Origin: Gordonia sp. (in: high G+C Gram-positive bacteria)
GTDB taxonomy: Bacteria > Actinomycetota > Actinomycetes > Mycobacteriales > Mycobacteriaceae
DNA length: 40,754 nucleotides
Direction: 5' to 3'
NCBI RefSeq assembly: GCF_020438995.1
Contig: NZ_JAGQTN010000283.1
Span: 1-40,754, forward strand
Shown here: positions 25,668 through 35,277 of the stretch, piece after piece
How positions within the stretch are numbered: the stretch's first letter is position 1
Layout of the letters: the number at the start of each line of letters is the position of its first letter
Made by a program: the position numbers and the translations under genes
Notes under the pieces: model-generated
The model's input: only the letters and a program-made list of their open reading frames with translations
Database searches by the model: none
What the model was told of the DNA's origin: nothing

Positions 25668-26419
25668 GCGACAACAAGAGCCGGGTAGCGGTTGTCACCG
25701 GCGGCGGATCCGGGATCGGCGCTGCCGTCGCGGAGCAGCTCAGCACCGCGGGCCACCGGGTCGCGGTCCTGGACCTCAACACCGCCAACGCCGAAGCCGT
25801 CGCCGCCTCCATTCGCGATGCGGGCGGCGAGGCGATCGGCCTGACCGTCGACGTCGCCGACCGCACCTCGGTGGACAAGGCCGTCGGCCAGGTGCGTGAA
25901 AAGTTCGGCCCTATCGAGATTCTCGTGACCAGCGCCGGCGTCGACGCGCAAACTCCCTACGCAGACATCTCCGGCGACGAATGGAACCGGGTGATCGGGA
26001 TCAACCTCACCGGCACCTTCAACGCCACCCAGTCGATCATCCCCGATATGCAGGCGGGCGGCTGGGGACGCATCGTCACCATCTCGTCGTCGAGCGCCCA
26101 GTCCGGCGGTCCCGATCGCGCGCACTACATCGCCTCCAAGGGTGGTGTCATCGCGCTCACCAAGGCCCTGGCTTTCGACTTCTCGCCCCAGGGCATCACC
26201 GCCAACACCATTCCGCCGTCGATCATCGCCACGCCGATGGCCGACACCGCCGTACAGGCCGGGCTGCTGCCCAAGCTCGACGATCTGGCTATGATGACCC
26301 CGGTCCGACGCACCGGACTGCCCGAGGACATCGCCGCCGCCGCGGTATTCCTGTGCTCGGAGCAGGCCGGCTTCATCACCGGCCAGGTGATCGGCGTCAA
26401 CGGCGGCTGGTACATCTGA
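25664..26419 (+). CDS. Short-chain dehydrogenase/reductase
   Basis: 251 aa classical SDR: cofactor motif TGGGSGIG (residues 12-19), Ser of SSSS near 140, catalytic Tyr155 and Lys159 in HYIASKGG, and C-terminal GVNGGWYI. The Asp after the second strand (VLDLN) favours NAD. The ATG start overlaps the P450 stop (ATGA), so the pair are co-translated; oxidation of the P450-made alcohol to a ketone or aldehyde is the obvious proposal. 15 bases before the yrbE gene. Substitution: the region after YxxxK reads NTIPPSI rather than the more common N-x-I-x-PG. Confidence 0.93.
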   Translation: MSDNKSRVAVVTGGGSGIGAAVAEQLSTAGHRVAVLDLNTANAEAVAASIRDAGGEAIGLTVDVADRTSVDKAVGQVREKFGPIEILVTSAGVDAQTPYADISGDEWNRVIGINLTGTFNATQSIIPDMQAGGWGRIVTISSSSAQSGGPDRAHYIASKGGVIALTKALAFDFSPQGITANTIPPSIIATPMADTAVQAGLLPKLDDLAMMTPVRRTGLPEDIAAAAVFLCSEQAGFITGQVIGVNGGWYI

Positions 26420-26434
26420 CCGGCCTAGGGGGGA

Positions 26435-27307
26435 ATGGCAATGACCACGGCCGAGCAGGCCACGGCTGAATCGATGGCGCCTACAGCGGGCGCCGAGATC
26501 GGCAACTGGGTACGCGGGTACGCCCACCGCCACCCGATCGCATCGATGGAAACCGTTGGCGGACAGGTGATGTTGGGCTGGGAGGCAGTGGTCTTCCTGG
26601 TCACCGATATCATCCATCTGCGGTTTCCATGGAAGGAGTTCGTGCGCCAGTCGGCGTTCATGACGTCGGCTTCGGCGCTGCCGACGGTGTTCGTGGCCAT
26701 TCCGATCGGGATGACCCTGTCGATCCAGTTCGCGTTGCTCGCCGCACAGGTGGGCGCCACCTCGCTCGCGGGAGCGGCCAGCGGACTGGCCGTGATCCGG
26801 CAGGGTGCGCCGATGGTGGCGGCGCTGCTGATGGCCGCGGCGGCCGGGTCGGCCGTATGCGCCGACCTCGGCTCCCGCAAGATCCGCGAGGAACTCGACG
26901 CGATGGAGGTGATGGGGCTGTCGGTGATCCAGCGCCTGGTGGTGCCGCGTATGGTCGCCGCGGTGCTCGTCAGCGTATGTCTCACCGGCGTCATCTGTTT
27001 CGTCGGATTCTTCTCCGGCTACATCTTCAATGTGTTCGTGCAGAACGGAACTCCCGGCACGTTCGTCACCACATTCGCCTCATTCGCCACCGTCTCCGAC
27101 TTCGTACTCACCATGATCAAGGCCGCGGTGTTCGGTGCGATCGTCGCAATTGTGGCCTGCCACAAGGGTTTGAACACCAGCGGCGGACCCGCGGGCGTGG
27201 CCAATTCAGTGAATGCGACGGTGGTCGCGTCGATCATCCTGCTGATGCTGGTGAATGTGGGTTTCACCCAGCTGTACGTGATGCTGTTTCCCCGGACCGG
27301 ATTCTAG
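26435..27307 (+). CDS. YrbE/MlaE-family permease, first subunit of the Mce transporter
   Basis: 290 aa membrane protein with about five spans and the MlaE-family loop EELDAMEVMG. With the second YrbE protein it forms the inner-membrane permease of the Mce lipid importer, energised by an MceG/Mkl ATPase encoded elsewhere; none is in this window. The ATG at 26435 follows AGGGGGG. 15 bases after the SDR gene and 19 bases before the next. Confidence 0.95.
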   Translation: MAMTTAEQATAESMAPTAGAEIGNWVRGYAHRHPIASMETVGGQVMLGWEAVVFLVTDIIHLRFPWKEFVRQSAFMTSASALPTVFVAIPIGMTLSIQFALLAAQVGATSLAGAASGLAVIRQGAPMVAALLMAAAAGSAVCADLGSRKIREELDAMEVMGLSVIQRLVVPRMVAAVLVSVCLTGVICFVGFFSGYIFNVFVQNGTPGTFVTTFASFATVSDFVLTMIKAAVFGAIVAIVACHKGLNTSGGPAGVANSVNATVVASIILLMLVNVGFTQLYVMLFPRTGF

Positions 27308-27326
27308 AAGGACCGGACTCACGACA

Positions 27327-28187
27327 ATGACCTCACCGTCCCGCTATTATCCGCCCGGCACCCGGCAGATCGTCGTCGCGTCGAGGGCCGTCACCGGCTG
27401 GTGGCTCAAACTCGGCCACATCGCATTCTTCTGCGTCCGTGCTATCGGCGCGATACCACTCGCCGTGAAGAACTACAGCAAAGAAACCCAGCGCGTCCTG
27501 TCCGATGTGACCTGGGGCAATGGGTCCATCGTCGTGGGCGGCGGCACCGCCGGCGTCATCCTCGTGCTCGGCGCCGCCGGTGGTGCGATCGTCGGCATCG
27601 AAGGCTACAACGCGCTGCAGATGCTCGGCATGGAACCGGCCACCGGCATGGTGGCCTCCACCGCCGCCACCCGCGAGCTGGCACCGCTGATGGCCTCGCT
27701 CGCGTTCGCCTCGCAGGCCGGTTGCCGATTCACCGCACAACTCGGCGCGATGCGGATCGCCGAGGAGATCGATGCGCTGGAAAGCATTGCGATCCGGCCT
27801 ATTCCGTATCTGGTGTCCACCAGGCTCTTTGCCGCGATCGTCGCAGTCGTACCGCTGTATCTGGTGTGCTTGGCGCTGAATTATCTTGCGGTGCAGGCAG
27901 TGGTGTTCGTCTCCGGCGGGCTGTCCAACGGCACCTACCAGCATTACTTCCAGCTGGTCCTCAGTCCCGTCGACGTACTGTATTCACTGGCCAAGGCGGT
28001 CATCTTCGTCATCATCACCTCAGTGATCCAGTGCTACTACGGCTTCTATGCCAGCGGTGGACCGCAGGGGGTCGGTACCGCGGCCGGTCGTGCGATGCGC
28101 GCGGCCATTTCGGCGATGATCGTCGCCAATCTGGTTGCCACCATCCTGTTCTGGGGCATCGACTCCGCGGCACGGTTGAGTGGGTAG
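27327..28187 (+). CDS. YrbE/MlaE-family permease, second subunit of the Mce transporter
   Basis: 286 aa, same family as the previous gene. Its cytoplasmic loop reads EEIDALESIAIRP, the equivalent of the EExDA coupling motif. Five or so membrane spans. The N-terminus SRYYPPGTRQIVVASRAVTGWW is typical of YrbEB. Three bases separate its stop from mceA. Confidence 0.95.
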   Translation: MTSPSRYYPPGTRQIVVASRAVTGWWLKLGHIAFFCVRAIGAIPLAVKNYSKETQRVLSDVTWGNGSIVVGGGTAGVILVLGAAGGAIVGIEGYNALQMLGMEPATGMVASTAATRELAPLMASLAFASQAGCRFTAQLGAMRIAEEIDALESIAIRPIPYLVSTRLFAAIVAVVPLYLVCLALNYLAVQAVVFVSGGLSNGTYQHYFQLVLSPVDVLYSLAKAVIFVIITSVIQCYYGFYASGGPQGVGTAAGRAMRAAISAMIVANLVATILFWGIDSAARLSG

Positions 28188-28190
28188 GCC

Positions 28191-29549
28191 ATGATCGACG
28201 CATATGAGCAGGGACCGCGGGGAACCAGCACCCGCACGCTGGCGATCAGCGCGCTTGTCGCCGTTGCGCTCGTCGCGACGATCCTCGCGGCCACCGTCCT
28301 GAAAGCCCGTGGATCACTGACCGATTCGGTCCCGGTGACCGCTGAGCTGTCCGACGTCGGCGACGGCCTCCCGAAAAGTTCCGACGTCAAGTACCGCGGC
28401 GTGATCGTGGGCTCGGTCCGCGGCGTCACCCCCGGCCTGCGCGGCAAACGCACCGTGGTGAAGATCGCGCTCGAACCCGCACGGGCAAAAGGTATTCCGA
28501 GCACCGTCACCGCACGGGTGGTGCCCAGCAACCTGTTCGCGGTGTCGTCGGTACAGCTTCTCGACGACGCCTCGGGCACCACGACCCGGACGCTGCGCGG
28601 CGGCGACGTCATCACCGAGAACCGCGACAACGACACCGTGCAGTTCCAGACGGCGCTGTCGAAGATCCGTGACATCGTGGCGGCATCGGCGCGCGAGCCC
28701 GGCGACACCACCGTCGGCCTGCTCGCCGCCATCACCACCGCCACCGACCGGCGCGGCACCGACATCGTGCGCGCCGGTACCCAGCTGCGCCGCATCACCT
28801 CCGAGATCAACGCCGTGATGACGCCGAACGGTCCGTCGCTGCTCGACGGTCTCACCGAATCGGTGACCGCACTGCGCAAGGCGGCCCCCGATCTGCTCGA
28901 CGCCCTGCACTCGTCGGTGGTACCGATGCAGACGGTCGCAGCACAATCAAATCAGTTGCAGACGCTGCTGTCGGGCGGCATAACCACCGCCGGCCGCATC
29001 GATGTGGCGATGCGCAACAACGCGACGATCCTCAAGAAGATCACCTCCGAGGCCGCGCCGATCGCGGATGTGGTTGGGCGCGGCGGGTATTCGTTCACCG
29101 GAACGGTGGTGGCGATCGCAGAGATCTCCGACAAATGGTTCACCGAGTTCTGGCCCGAAGGACAACAGAACGCGCGCGGCAAGTTCCGGCTACAGATCAC
29201 CCCGCACAGGCTGTACACCCGAGCCGACTGCCCCCGATACGGGACCATGGAGGGCGACAGTTGCAAAACCGCACCTACCGTCGTCACCGCCCCCAAGTAC
29301 ACGGGCAAGAAGTCACATGTGACCCAAGGCTATAGGGCTGGGGGCGATAGAACTGGGGGATACAAGCCGGTCGCGAGCATGGGCGGCAACGTCGGATCCG
29401 TCGGCAGCCCAGCCGAACAGCAGCAGCTCGGCGCGCTCGTGGGTGGCAATCCCGTCACCTCCACCCTGCTGCTCGGCCCGGTTACCCGCGGCGCCGACGT
29501 CACCGTCAGCCCGGTCACTCCCGTGAGCGAAGGGACCACACCGCGATGA
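28191..29549 (+). CDS. Mce family protein MceA
   Basis: 452 aa. One N-terminal membrane anchor (LAISALVAVALVATILAAT), an MCE domain at about residues 42-125 (VTAELSDVGDGLPKSSDVKYRGVIVGSVRGV), then a long helical region and a low-complexity Gly/Thr-rich tail. The six Mce proteins form the periplasm-spanning lipid tunnel. It has none of the mycobacterial Mce1A/Mce4A features I would need to assign a class. A short imperfect 15-bp duplication near 29330-29360 encodes YRAGGDRTGGY. ATGA overlap with mceB. Confidence 0.93.
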   Translation: MIDAYEQGPRGTSTRTLAISALVAVALVATILAATVLKARGSLTDSVPVTAELSDVGDGLPKSSDVKYRGVIVGSVRGVTPGLRGKRTVVKIALEPARAKGIPSTVTARVVPSNLFAVSSVQLLDDASGTTTRTLRGGDVITENRDNDTVQFQTALSKIRDIVAASAREPGDTTVGLLAAITTATDRRGTDIVRAGTQLRRITSEINAVMTPNGPSLLDGLTESVTALRKAAPDLLDALHSSVVPMQTVAAQSNQLQTLLSGGITTAGRIDVAMRNNATILKKITSEAAPIADVVGRGGYSFTGTVVAIAEISDKWFTEFWPEGQQNARGKFRLQITPHRLYTRADCPRYGTMEGDSCKTAPTVVTAPKYTGKKSHVTQGYRAGGDRTGGYKPVASMGGNVGSVGSPAEQQQLGALVGGNPVTSTLLLGPVTRGADVTVSPVTPVSEGTTPR

Positions 29550-30577
29550 GCGTGCGCAAACCGCTGATCGGGATGATCCTGTTCCTGATCGTCTCGATCG
29601 CCCTCACCTCCACCGTCGTGGTGACGTTGCGGCGTGGCGTCGACGGCGACACCGCCACTTACACGGCACGATTCACCGATGTCACCGGACTCAAGGCGGG
29701 CGACGACGTGCGCATGGCAGGCATCCGCGTCGGCCGCGTCGACAAGGTGTCTCTCGACGGGGCGGTCGCCAAGGTCCGGTTCCGGGTGGAGAAAAGGCAC
29801 ACCGTCGACTCCCGAACCCGCGCATCGGTCAATTATCAGAACATCGTCGGGCAGCGCTATCTCGGATTGTCGCGGGACGACAAAACCAACCCCGAACCGC
29901 TGGCGCACAAAGAGATCCCGCTCGATCGGACCGAACCGTCGTTCGACATCTCGGCATTGCTCAATGGTTTCGAGCCGCTGTTCAGCGTGCTCGATCCGCA
30001 GCAGGTCGACAACCTGACCACCGCACTGATCCGATCGTTGCAGGGAGACACCGGATCGATCGCCCAATTGATCGCGCAGACATCGCAATTGGCCAAGTCA
30101 CTGACCGGCGACGATGATCTGCTCGGGCGTGTCATCACCAATCTGTCGGATATCGTCGGGGTGTTCGCGAAGCAACGCGGTGAGATCGACACGGTGGTCC
30201 GCAGCTCGCGCGACCTGATCACCGGATTGTCCGCCCAGCAGGACCAGTTCCTCAAGAACATCGACGTCACCACCAAGGTGATCGATCGGGCGGCTGTGCT
30301 CACCTCGCAGGCATTGCCGGAGTTCACCACGATGCTCGACCGTGATCCCGGCTTCCTCGGGCATTTTCTCACCAACAAGGAGGCGTTCGGTTTCCTCGGG
30401 TTCAATCTGCCGCCGCTGCTCAAGGGGCTGGCGCGCGTGACGCAGGGCGGCGCGTACATCGAAACGTACCTGTGCAATATCAACGCCACCTTCGTGCCGG
30501 CGCTGAGCACGGTCATTCCCACCATCGTCGCAACCGCCTCCGGCGGAAGCATCACACAATCGCCGATCTGCAGGTGA
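29546..30577 (+). CDS. Mce family protein MceB
   Basis: 343 aa. N-terminal anchor (LIGMILFLIVSIALTSTVVVTL), MCE domain TARFTDVTGLKAGDDVRMAGIRVGRVDKV, then helical tunnel-forming region and a C-terminal Cys pair (YLCN...PICR) common in MceB. Four bases separate it from mceC; ATGA overlap with mceA. Confidence 0.93.
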   Translation: MSVRKPLIGMILFLIVSIALTSTVVVTLRRGVDGDTATYTARFTDVTGLKAGDDVRMAGIRVGRVDKVSLDGAVAKVRFRVEKRHTVDSRTRASVNYQNIVGQRYLGLSRDDKTNPEPLAHKEIPLDRTEPSFDISALLNGFEPLFSVLDPQQVDNLTTALIRSLQGDTGSIAQLIAQTSQLAKSLTGDDDLLGRVITNLSDIVGVFAKQRGEIDTVVRSSRDLITGLSAQQDQFLKNIDVTTKVIDRAAVLTSQALPEFTTMLDRDPGFLGHFLTNKEAFGFLGFNLPPLLKGLARVTQGGAYIETYLCNINATFVPALSTVIPTIVATASGGSITQSPICR

Positions 30578-30581
30578 GGTC

Positions 30582-31622
30582 ATGCCGCAACGACTGAGCA
30601 CATGGCTGCGCACCCCGCTGGCCGAACGCAACAAGGCCCTGGTGGGCACCACCGCGCTGCTGATCCTGGCGCTGATCATCTTCATCGCTCTGCAGATCAG
30701 TTCCGGTGGCATCGGCAAGCGCACCATCCACGCCGAATTCGCCCAGGCCGCCGGCATCTCCTCCGGCGACGCCGTCAATGTCGCCGGCGTGCAGGTGGGC
30801 ACGGTCACCAAGACCGCACTCGCCGGGAAGCTGGTGCGCGTCGACATGCAGGTCGACGACACCGTCGACCTCGGGCCGTCAAGCAGAGCGGCGATCAAGC
30901 TCACCACCCTGCTCGGATCCCGGTACATCGATCTGCGCCCGGCCGGCAAGGGAACACTGCCCGACGCGACGATCAGGCTCTCGCACACCGAGGTTCCGTA
31001 CACGCTGCAAGAGGTCCTACAGGATGCCACCGTCACCTTCGAACAGGTCGATGCCGACGACATCGCCAAGTCGATGACCACCCTGGCGCATCAGCTCGAC
31101 GACACCCCGGCGCTGATCCCGCAGGTGCTGACCAACGTGCAGAACCTGTCGACGATCCTGGCCGACCGACGTTCGCAGATCGGTGACCTGCTCACCGGCA
31201 CAGAGCAACTCACCACCGTGGTCCAGAACCAGCAGAAGAATCTCGGTGAACTGGTCACCTCCGGTGACAAGCTGCTGCGCGCCCTGCTGCAACGACAGCA
31301 CACCATCACCCGATTGCTGGATGCCACCACCGAGGTGGTGGGCCAACTTCGCACGATCGTCGTCGACGACAACTCCGGCGTGCAAGCCCTCATCACCAAC
31401 CTCAACGGGCTGCTGACCACGCTGCAACGCAACGACGCCCTGCTCCGCAACACCATGGAGATCCTGCCGGTTCCGTTGCGCAACTTCACCAACACCACCG
31501 GAACGGGCAACGAGGTCGACTTCTCCTCCGTGGCAGGCCCGTTCATCGACTCGTGGATGTGCGCGGTGTCCAAGCAGGCGCAGGTACGCAATCTGCCGCC
31601 CTATTTCAAGGACTGCCAGTGA
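30582..31622 (+). CDS. Mce family protein MceC
   Basis: 346 aa. N-terminal anchor (ALVGTTALLILALIIFIALQI), MCE domain HAEFAQAAGISSGDAVNVAGVQVGTVTK, and helical repeats ending YFKDCQ. Its stop TGA overlaps the GTG start of mceD (GTGA). Confidence 0.93.
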   Translation: MPQRLSTWLRTPLAERNKALVGTTALLILALIIFIALQISSGGIGKRTIHAEFAQAAGISSGDAVNVAGVQVGTVTKTALAGKLVRVDMQVDDTVDLGPSSRAAIKLTTLLGSRYIDLRPAGKGTLPDATIRLSHTEVPYTLQEVLQDATVTFEQVDADDIAKSMTTLAHQLDDTPALIPQVLTNVQNLSTILADRRSQIGDLLTGTEQLTTVVQNQQKNLGELVTSGDKLLRALLQRQHTITRLLDATTEVVGQLRTIVVDDNSGVQALITNLNGLLTTLQRNDALLRNTMEILPVPLRNFTNTTGTGNEVDFSSVAGPFIDSWMCAVSKQAQVRNLPPYFKDCQ

Positions 31623-32704
31623 AATCGCTGATCAAGATCCTTCTGGCCGTGGCAGTCGTCGCGGTGCTCGTCGCCGGGGCGGTGAAGGTGTGGCGCGACC
31701 GTGACCACACCATCGACGTCGTCGCCAACTTCGATAGCACGTCGGGCCTGTACGAGGGCAATGCGGTTGCGGTGCTGGGCATGACGGTCGGCAAGGTGAC
31801 CTCCATCAAATCGCGCGGCAGCTACGTCGAGGTCGGCATGGAGATCGACGCCGACACCCCGGTGCCCGCCGACGTCACCGCCGTCACCGTGTCCACATCG
31901 GTGCTCACCGACCGCCACGTCGAACTCACCCCCGTCTACGACGGCGGCCCCCGCCTGCAAGCGCACCAGATCATCGACAAGACCCGGGTGCCCGTCGAGC
32001 TCGACCGCACGCTGGCCATGAGCCAGAAGCTGGCGGTGAGCCTGCAGGGTGACGGCGAGGGCGGCGGGCCGGTGGCGGACCTGCTGTCGACGGCGGCGGC
32101 GATCACCGACGGCAACGGCCCCGACATCCGCGCCGCGCTCACCACCCTGTCGAAGGCGCTCGCGATCGGTGACGACGGCGGTGATGCCACCGGTGAGGCC
32201 ATCACGAAGACGGTGAACAATCTGTCGGCGCTGTCGCAGGCCGCCGCGGACAACGACGCGCTGATCCGCAGCTTCGGGTCGTCGGTGCAGCAGATCAGCG
32301 ATCTGTTCGCCGACCAGCGCATCGGCTGGGGAACCACCGGCGCTCAGATCAACGCGATCCTCGGTGAGGCCACCGACATCCTCACCACCCGGCGCGACGA
32401 CATGGCCCAGACCGTCACCGGGGCACAGGCGGTCACCAAGACCCTGGTGGACTACCGACGGCAATTGCAGGAGTTCCTCAATGTGACCCCGCTGCTGATG
32501 GACAACGTGTGGAACGTCATCGACATCCCACGCGGCGCGGCCCGCGTGCACGGCGTTCTCGATCACGTATTCACCCACGGAACCCTGATGAAAGAGATCT
32601 GCAATGTGCTGCAGATGAAGGACCGGGGTTGCGCCACCGGCACTCCCAAGGATTTCGGCCCCGACTTCGGGTTGAGTTCGATGCTCGAAGGGCTCGCGAA
32701 ATGA
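31619..32704 (+). CDS. Mce family protein MceD
   Basis: 361 aa. Starts at the GTG of the GTGA overlap (VKSLIKILLAVAVVAVLVAGAVKVW), giving the normal single N-terminal anchor; an upstream reading overlaps mceC in another frame. MCE domain VVANFDSTSGLYEGNAVAVLGMTVGKVTSI. ATGA overlap with mceE. Confidence 0.93.
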   Translation: MKSLIKILLAVAVVAVLVAGAVKVWRDRDHTIDVVANFDSTSGLYEGNAVAVLGMTVGKVTSIKSRGSYVEVGMEIDADTPVPADVTAVTVSTSVLTDRHVELTPVYDGGPRLQAHQIIDKTRVPVELDRTLAMSQKLAVSLQGDGEGGGPVADLLSTAAAITDGNGPDIRAALTTLSKALAIGDDGGDATGEAITKTVNNLSALSQAAADNDALIRSFGSSVQQISDLFADQRIGWGTTGAQINAILGEATDILTTRRDDMAQTVTGAQAVTKTLVDYRRQLQEFLNVTPLLMDNVWNVIDIPRGAARVHGVLDHVFTHGTLMKEICNVLQMKDRGCATGTPKDFGPDFGLSSMLEGLAK

Positions 32705-33918
32705 CCGCCCGATCGGCCCGGCGCCTCGCCATGACCACGACGGCGGCGCTGCTGCTGTCCGGCTGCGGTGTGGGGCTGGAGGATCTGCCATTGCCCCAAC
32801 GCGGTGATGGCGGAGGTAATTTCTACAGTGTCACAGCTGAATTCACCAACGCCTTGAACCTGCCCGAACGTGCCAAGGTACGCCTGGCCGGCGCCGATGT
32901 CGGCGAGGTGTCGGCGATGACGGTCCGCGATTACACGGCGGTTGTCACCCTGCGCATCCGCGACGATGTGAGCCTGCCGGTGGGCACGGGCGTCGAGTTG
33001 CGCACCGCCACCCCACTCGGCGAGGTGTTCGTGGCCGTCACTCCACCCGAAAACCCTGGTGCCGCAAACATTCAGAACGGTGACAAGATCCCCCTCGCCG
33101 ACACGTCGGCCGCCGCCACCATCGAGCAGGTGCTCGCGTCGTCGGCGATGCTCGTGAACGGGGGTGTGCTGCGCGACCTCACCAAGCTGCTCAACGGCCT
33201 CGGTCACGCGGTCGGCGACAAGGGTGAGGCACTGGCCGACCTTGTCGCACAATCGACCTCGTTGATCAACAAGCTGTCCAAGAAGTCCGGCGACATCCGC
33301 GTCGCGCTCGAGCAGACCGACCGGCTGGTGCAGACGCTGTCGGATAGGCAATCGACCCTCACCGATTCTCTCGCCGCAGCGGGACCGGCGGTCGACGTGA
33401 TCGCCGCGAATACCGACGACATCCTGGCCCTCGTCGATAAGGTGGGCGCCATCAGCACCACGCTGTCGACGTTCCCTTCGGTCGCGACCGGAAAGACCCA
33501 GCATCTCGCGGCCAGCATCAACCGCATTTCGTACGAACTCAACAGGGCCGCAACCGATCCGCGGGCATCGCTGGCCAAGATGAACAAACTGCTGCCGCCG
33601 GTGCTCAAGATCATCAACTCCACCGGCGCACACGTCGACGCCGACCTCGAGGACCTCTCGATCGGCGCGCTCGACGACTTCCGGCACCCGGCCGACCCCG
33701 GCAGCCGGTTGCCCAGCACCATCGACATCGACAACTTCGCGGGCACCATCATGTATTCGCTGCTGCGATTGAAGATGAAGTTCGGACCCGGTGACGACGT
33801 ACTCGATCCTCGTACTCCCAAGTCCCAGAAGGAGTATCAGAAGAAGACGACACATAGCAACCCGCCGGGAACCGCCCGGCCGAAGACGACCGAGCCGAGC
33901 AGGACGGCGCCCCGATGA
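32701..33918 (+). CDS. Mce family lipoprotein MceE (LprK-like)
   Basis: 405 aa. Lipobox LLSGC with Cys22, so it is lipid-anchored, as the fifth Mce protein normally is. MCE domain VTAEFTNALNLPERAKVRLAGADVGEVSAM, then helical region and a Pro/Lys/Thr-rich tail. The ATG at 32701 overlaps mceD; a longer upstream reading is shadow sequence. Its stop overlaps the mceF start. Confidence 0.94.
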   Translation: MTARSARRLAMTTTAALLLSGCGVGLEDLPLPQRGDGGGNFYSVTAEFTNALNLPERAKVRLAGADVGEVSAMTVRDYTAVVTLRIRDDVSLPVGTGVELRTATPLGEVFVAVTPPENPGAANIQNGDKIPLADTSAAATIEQVLASSAMLVNGGVLRDLTKLLNGLGHAVGDKGEALADLVAQSTSLINKLSKKSGDIRVALEQTDRLVQTLSDRQSTLTDSLAAAGPAVDVIAANTDDILALVDKVGAISTTLSTFPSVATGKTQHLAASINRISYELNRAATDPRASLAKMNKLLPPVLKIINSTGAHVDADLEDLSIGALDDFRHPADPGSRLPSTIDIDNFAGTIMYSLLRLKMKFGPGDDVLDPRTPKSQKEYQKKTTHSNPPGTARPKTTEPSRTAPR

Positions 33919-35252
33919 CCACTCGCACCGACTCCCGGCCGGGCCCACTCGCCCGCGCCGTCGACCTGCCCGCCCGCGGCATCACCACCACCGTGCGCGC
34001 CGCCGTCAAACACCGCCTCTGGCTCTCGGCCATCGGCCTGGGTCTGGTCCTGCTGCTCGGCGTCGCTTACCACGCGGTGGCGGTGTTCGGTATGAACGCC
34101 GACGACACGATCTCCGTCCGTATCCGTTTCGCCGATTCCGGTGGACTGCTTCCCGATCGCGAGGTGACGGTGCGCGGCGTGAAAGTCGGATCCGTCTCGT
34201 CTGTCGATCTCACCGGCGACGGGGTGGTGGCAGTGCTCTCACTCGACGCCGACGCCCGCATTCCCCGCGACTCCCCCGTTCGGGTTGCCGGATTGTCGTT
34301 CGCCGGCGAACAATACGTCGATTTCCGGCCGACGAGTTCGAACGGCCCATATCTGACCGACGGTTCCGAGATCAGCACACTTGAGCCGGACAGCACACCC
34401 ACCCCGCTGGCGACTCTGCTCGAGGATCTCGACGGCATGCTCGCCCAGATCGACACCGACCAGCTCAAGACCATCCGCGACGAGCTCGGCGTCAGCACGG
34501 CCGGACCGGAAAAGCTGCGCGACATCATCGATGGCGGCACCTTCCTGATCTCGACACTGGATTCGGTGCTGCCGCAGACCACCTCGCTGATCAAGACCAG
34601 CAGGGTGGTACTCACCACCCTCGGCGAGGGCGGTCCGGCGATCCGGGAGACCTCCCGCGACCTCGACACCCTGTTCACCGGCGTGTCCCGGAAGGCAGAC
34701 GGCTACAAGACATTGCTGAAACAGACGCCGCCACTACTGTCGGCGATCGACTCGATCATCGCCGACAACTCGCCGACGATGGTGCAGTTGCTGGGGAATC
34801 TCGCCACCGTCACACAGCTCGTCTATCAGCGGTTGCCCGCACTCAACGACTTCTTCTTCCCGGCCAGCGGCCGCGGATCGGTCCTCAAGGCGCTCACGTA
34901 CACGATGCACGACGGCGGAATCTGGGGTGCGCTCAACGTGTATCCGCGGGCGGCGTGCGACTATCTGCAACTGCCTCGGTTCGCCTCGTCGGAGCCCAGC
35001 CATCCCGAGCCGTACCTGTACACGTTCTGCCCCAACAATGATCCGACGGTCTTGATCCGTGGCGCCCGCAATGCGCCCCGACCACCGGGCGACGACACCA
35101 ACGCCATGCCCGACGGCGCCGATCCGCGTGCCCGCGCCACGCCCACTCCCACCGGGCCGCTGAGCATCCCGCTCCCCTACGCGGGCCCGGAGCTGCCCAA
35201 CCAGCCCTGGCCGCTGCCCAAACCCCAGCCCACCATTGACCAACCGCGCTAG
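33915..35252 (+). CDS. Mce family protein MceF
   Basis: 445 aa. An N-terminal anchor follows a basic stretch (VKHRLWLSAIGLGLVLLLGVAYHAV). MCE domain SVRIRFADSGGLLPDREVTVRGVKVGSVSSV, helical region, and a Pro-rich C-terminal tail (about residues 390-445), which in this family reaches across the cell wall layer. ATGA overlap with mceE; 25 bases before the Mce-associated gene. Confidence 0.93.
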   Translation: MTTRTDSRPGPLARAVDLPARGITTTVRAAVKHRLWLSAIGLGLVLLLGVAYHAVAVFGMNADDTISVRIRFADSGGLLPDREVTVRGVKVGSVSSVDLTGDGVVAVLSLDADARIPRDSPVRVAGLSFAGEQYVDFRPTSSNGPYLTDGSEISTLEPDSTPTPLATLLEDLDGMLAQIDTDQLKTIRDELGVSTAGPEKLRDIIDGGTFLISTLDSVLPQTTSLIKTSRVVLTTLGEGGPAIRETSRDLDTLFTGVSRKADGYKTLLKQTPPLLSAIDSIIADNSPTMVQLLGNLATVTQLVYQRLPALNDFFFPASGRGSVLKALTYTMHDGGIWGALNVYPRAACDYLQLPRFASSEPSHPEPYLYTFCPNNDPTVLIRGARNAPRPPGDDTNAMPDGADPRARATPTPTGPLSIPLPYAGPELPNQPWPLPKPQPTIDQPR

Positions 35253-35277
35253 CCCGAGCCGGACACAGGAGAAGACC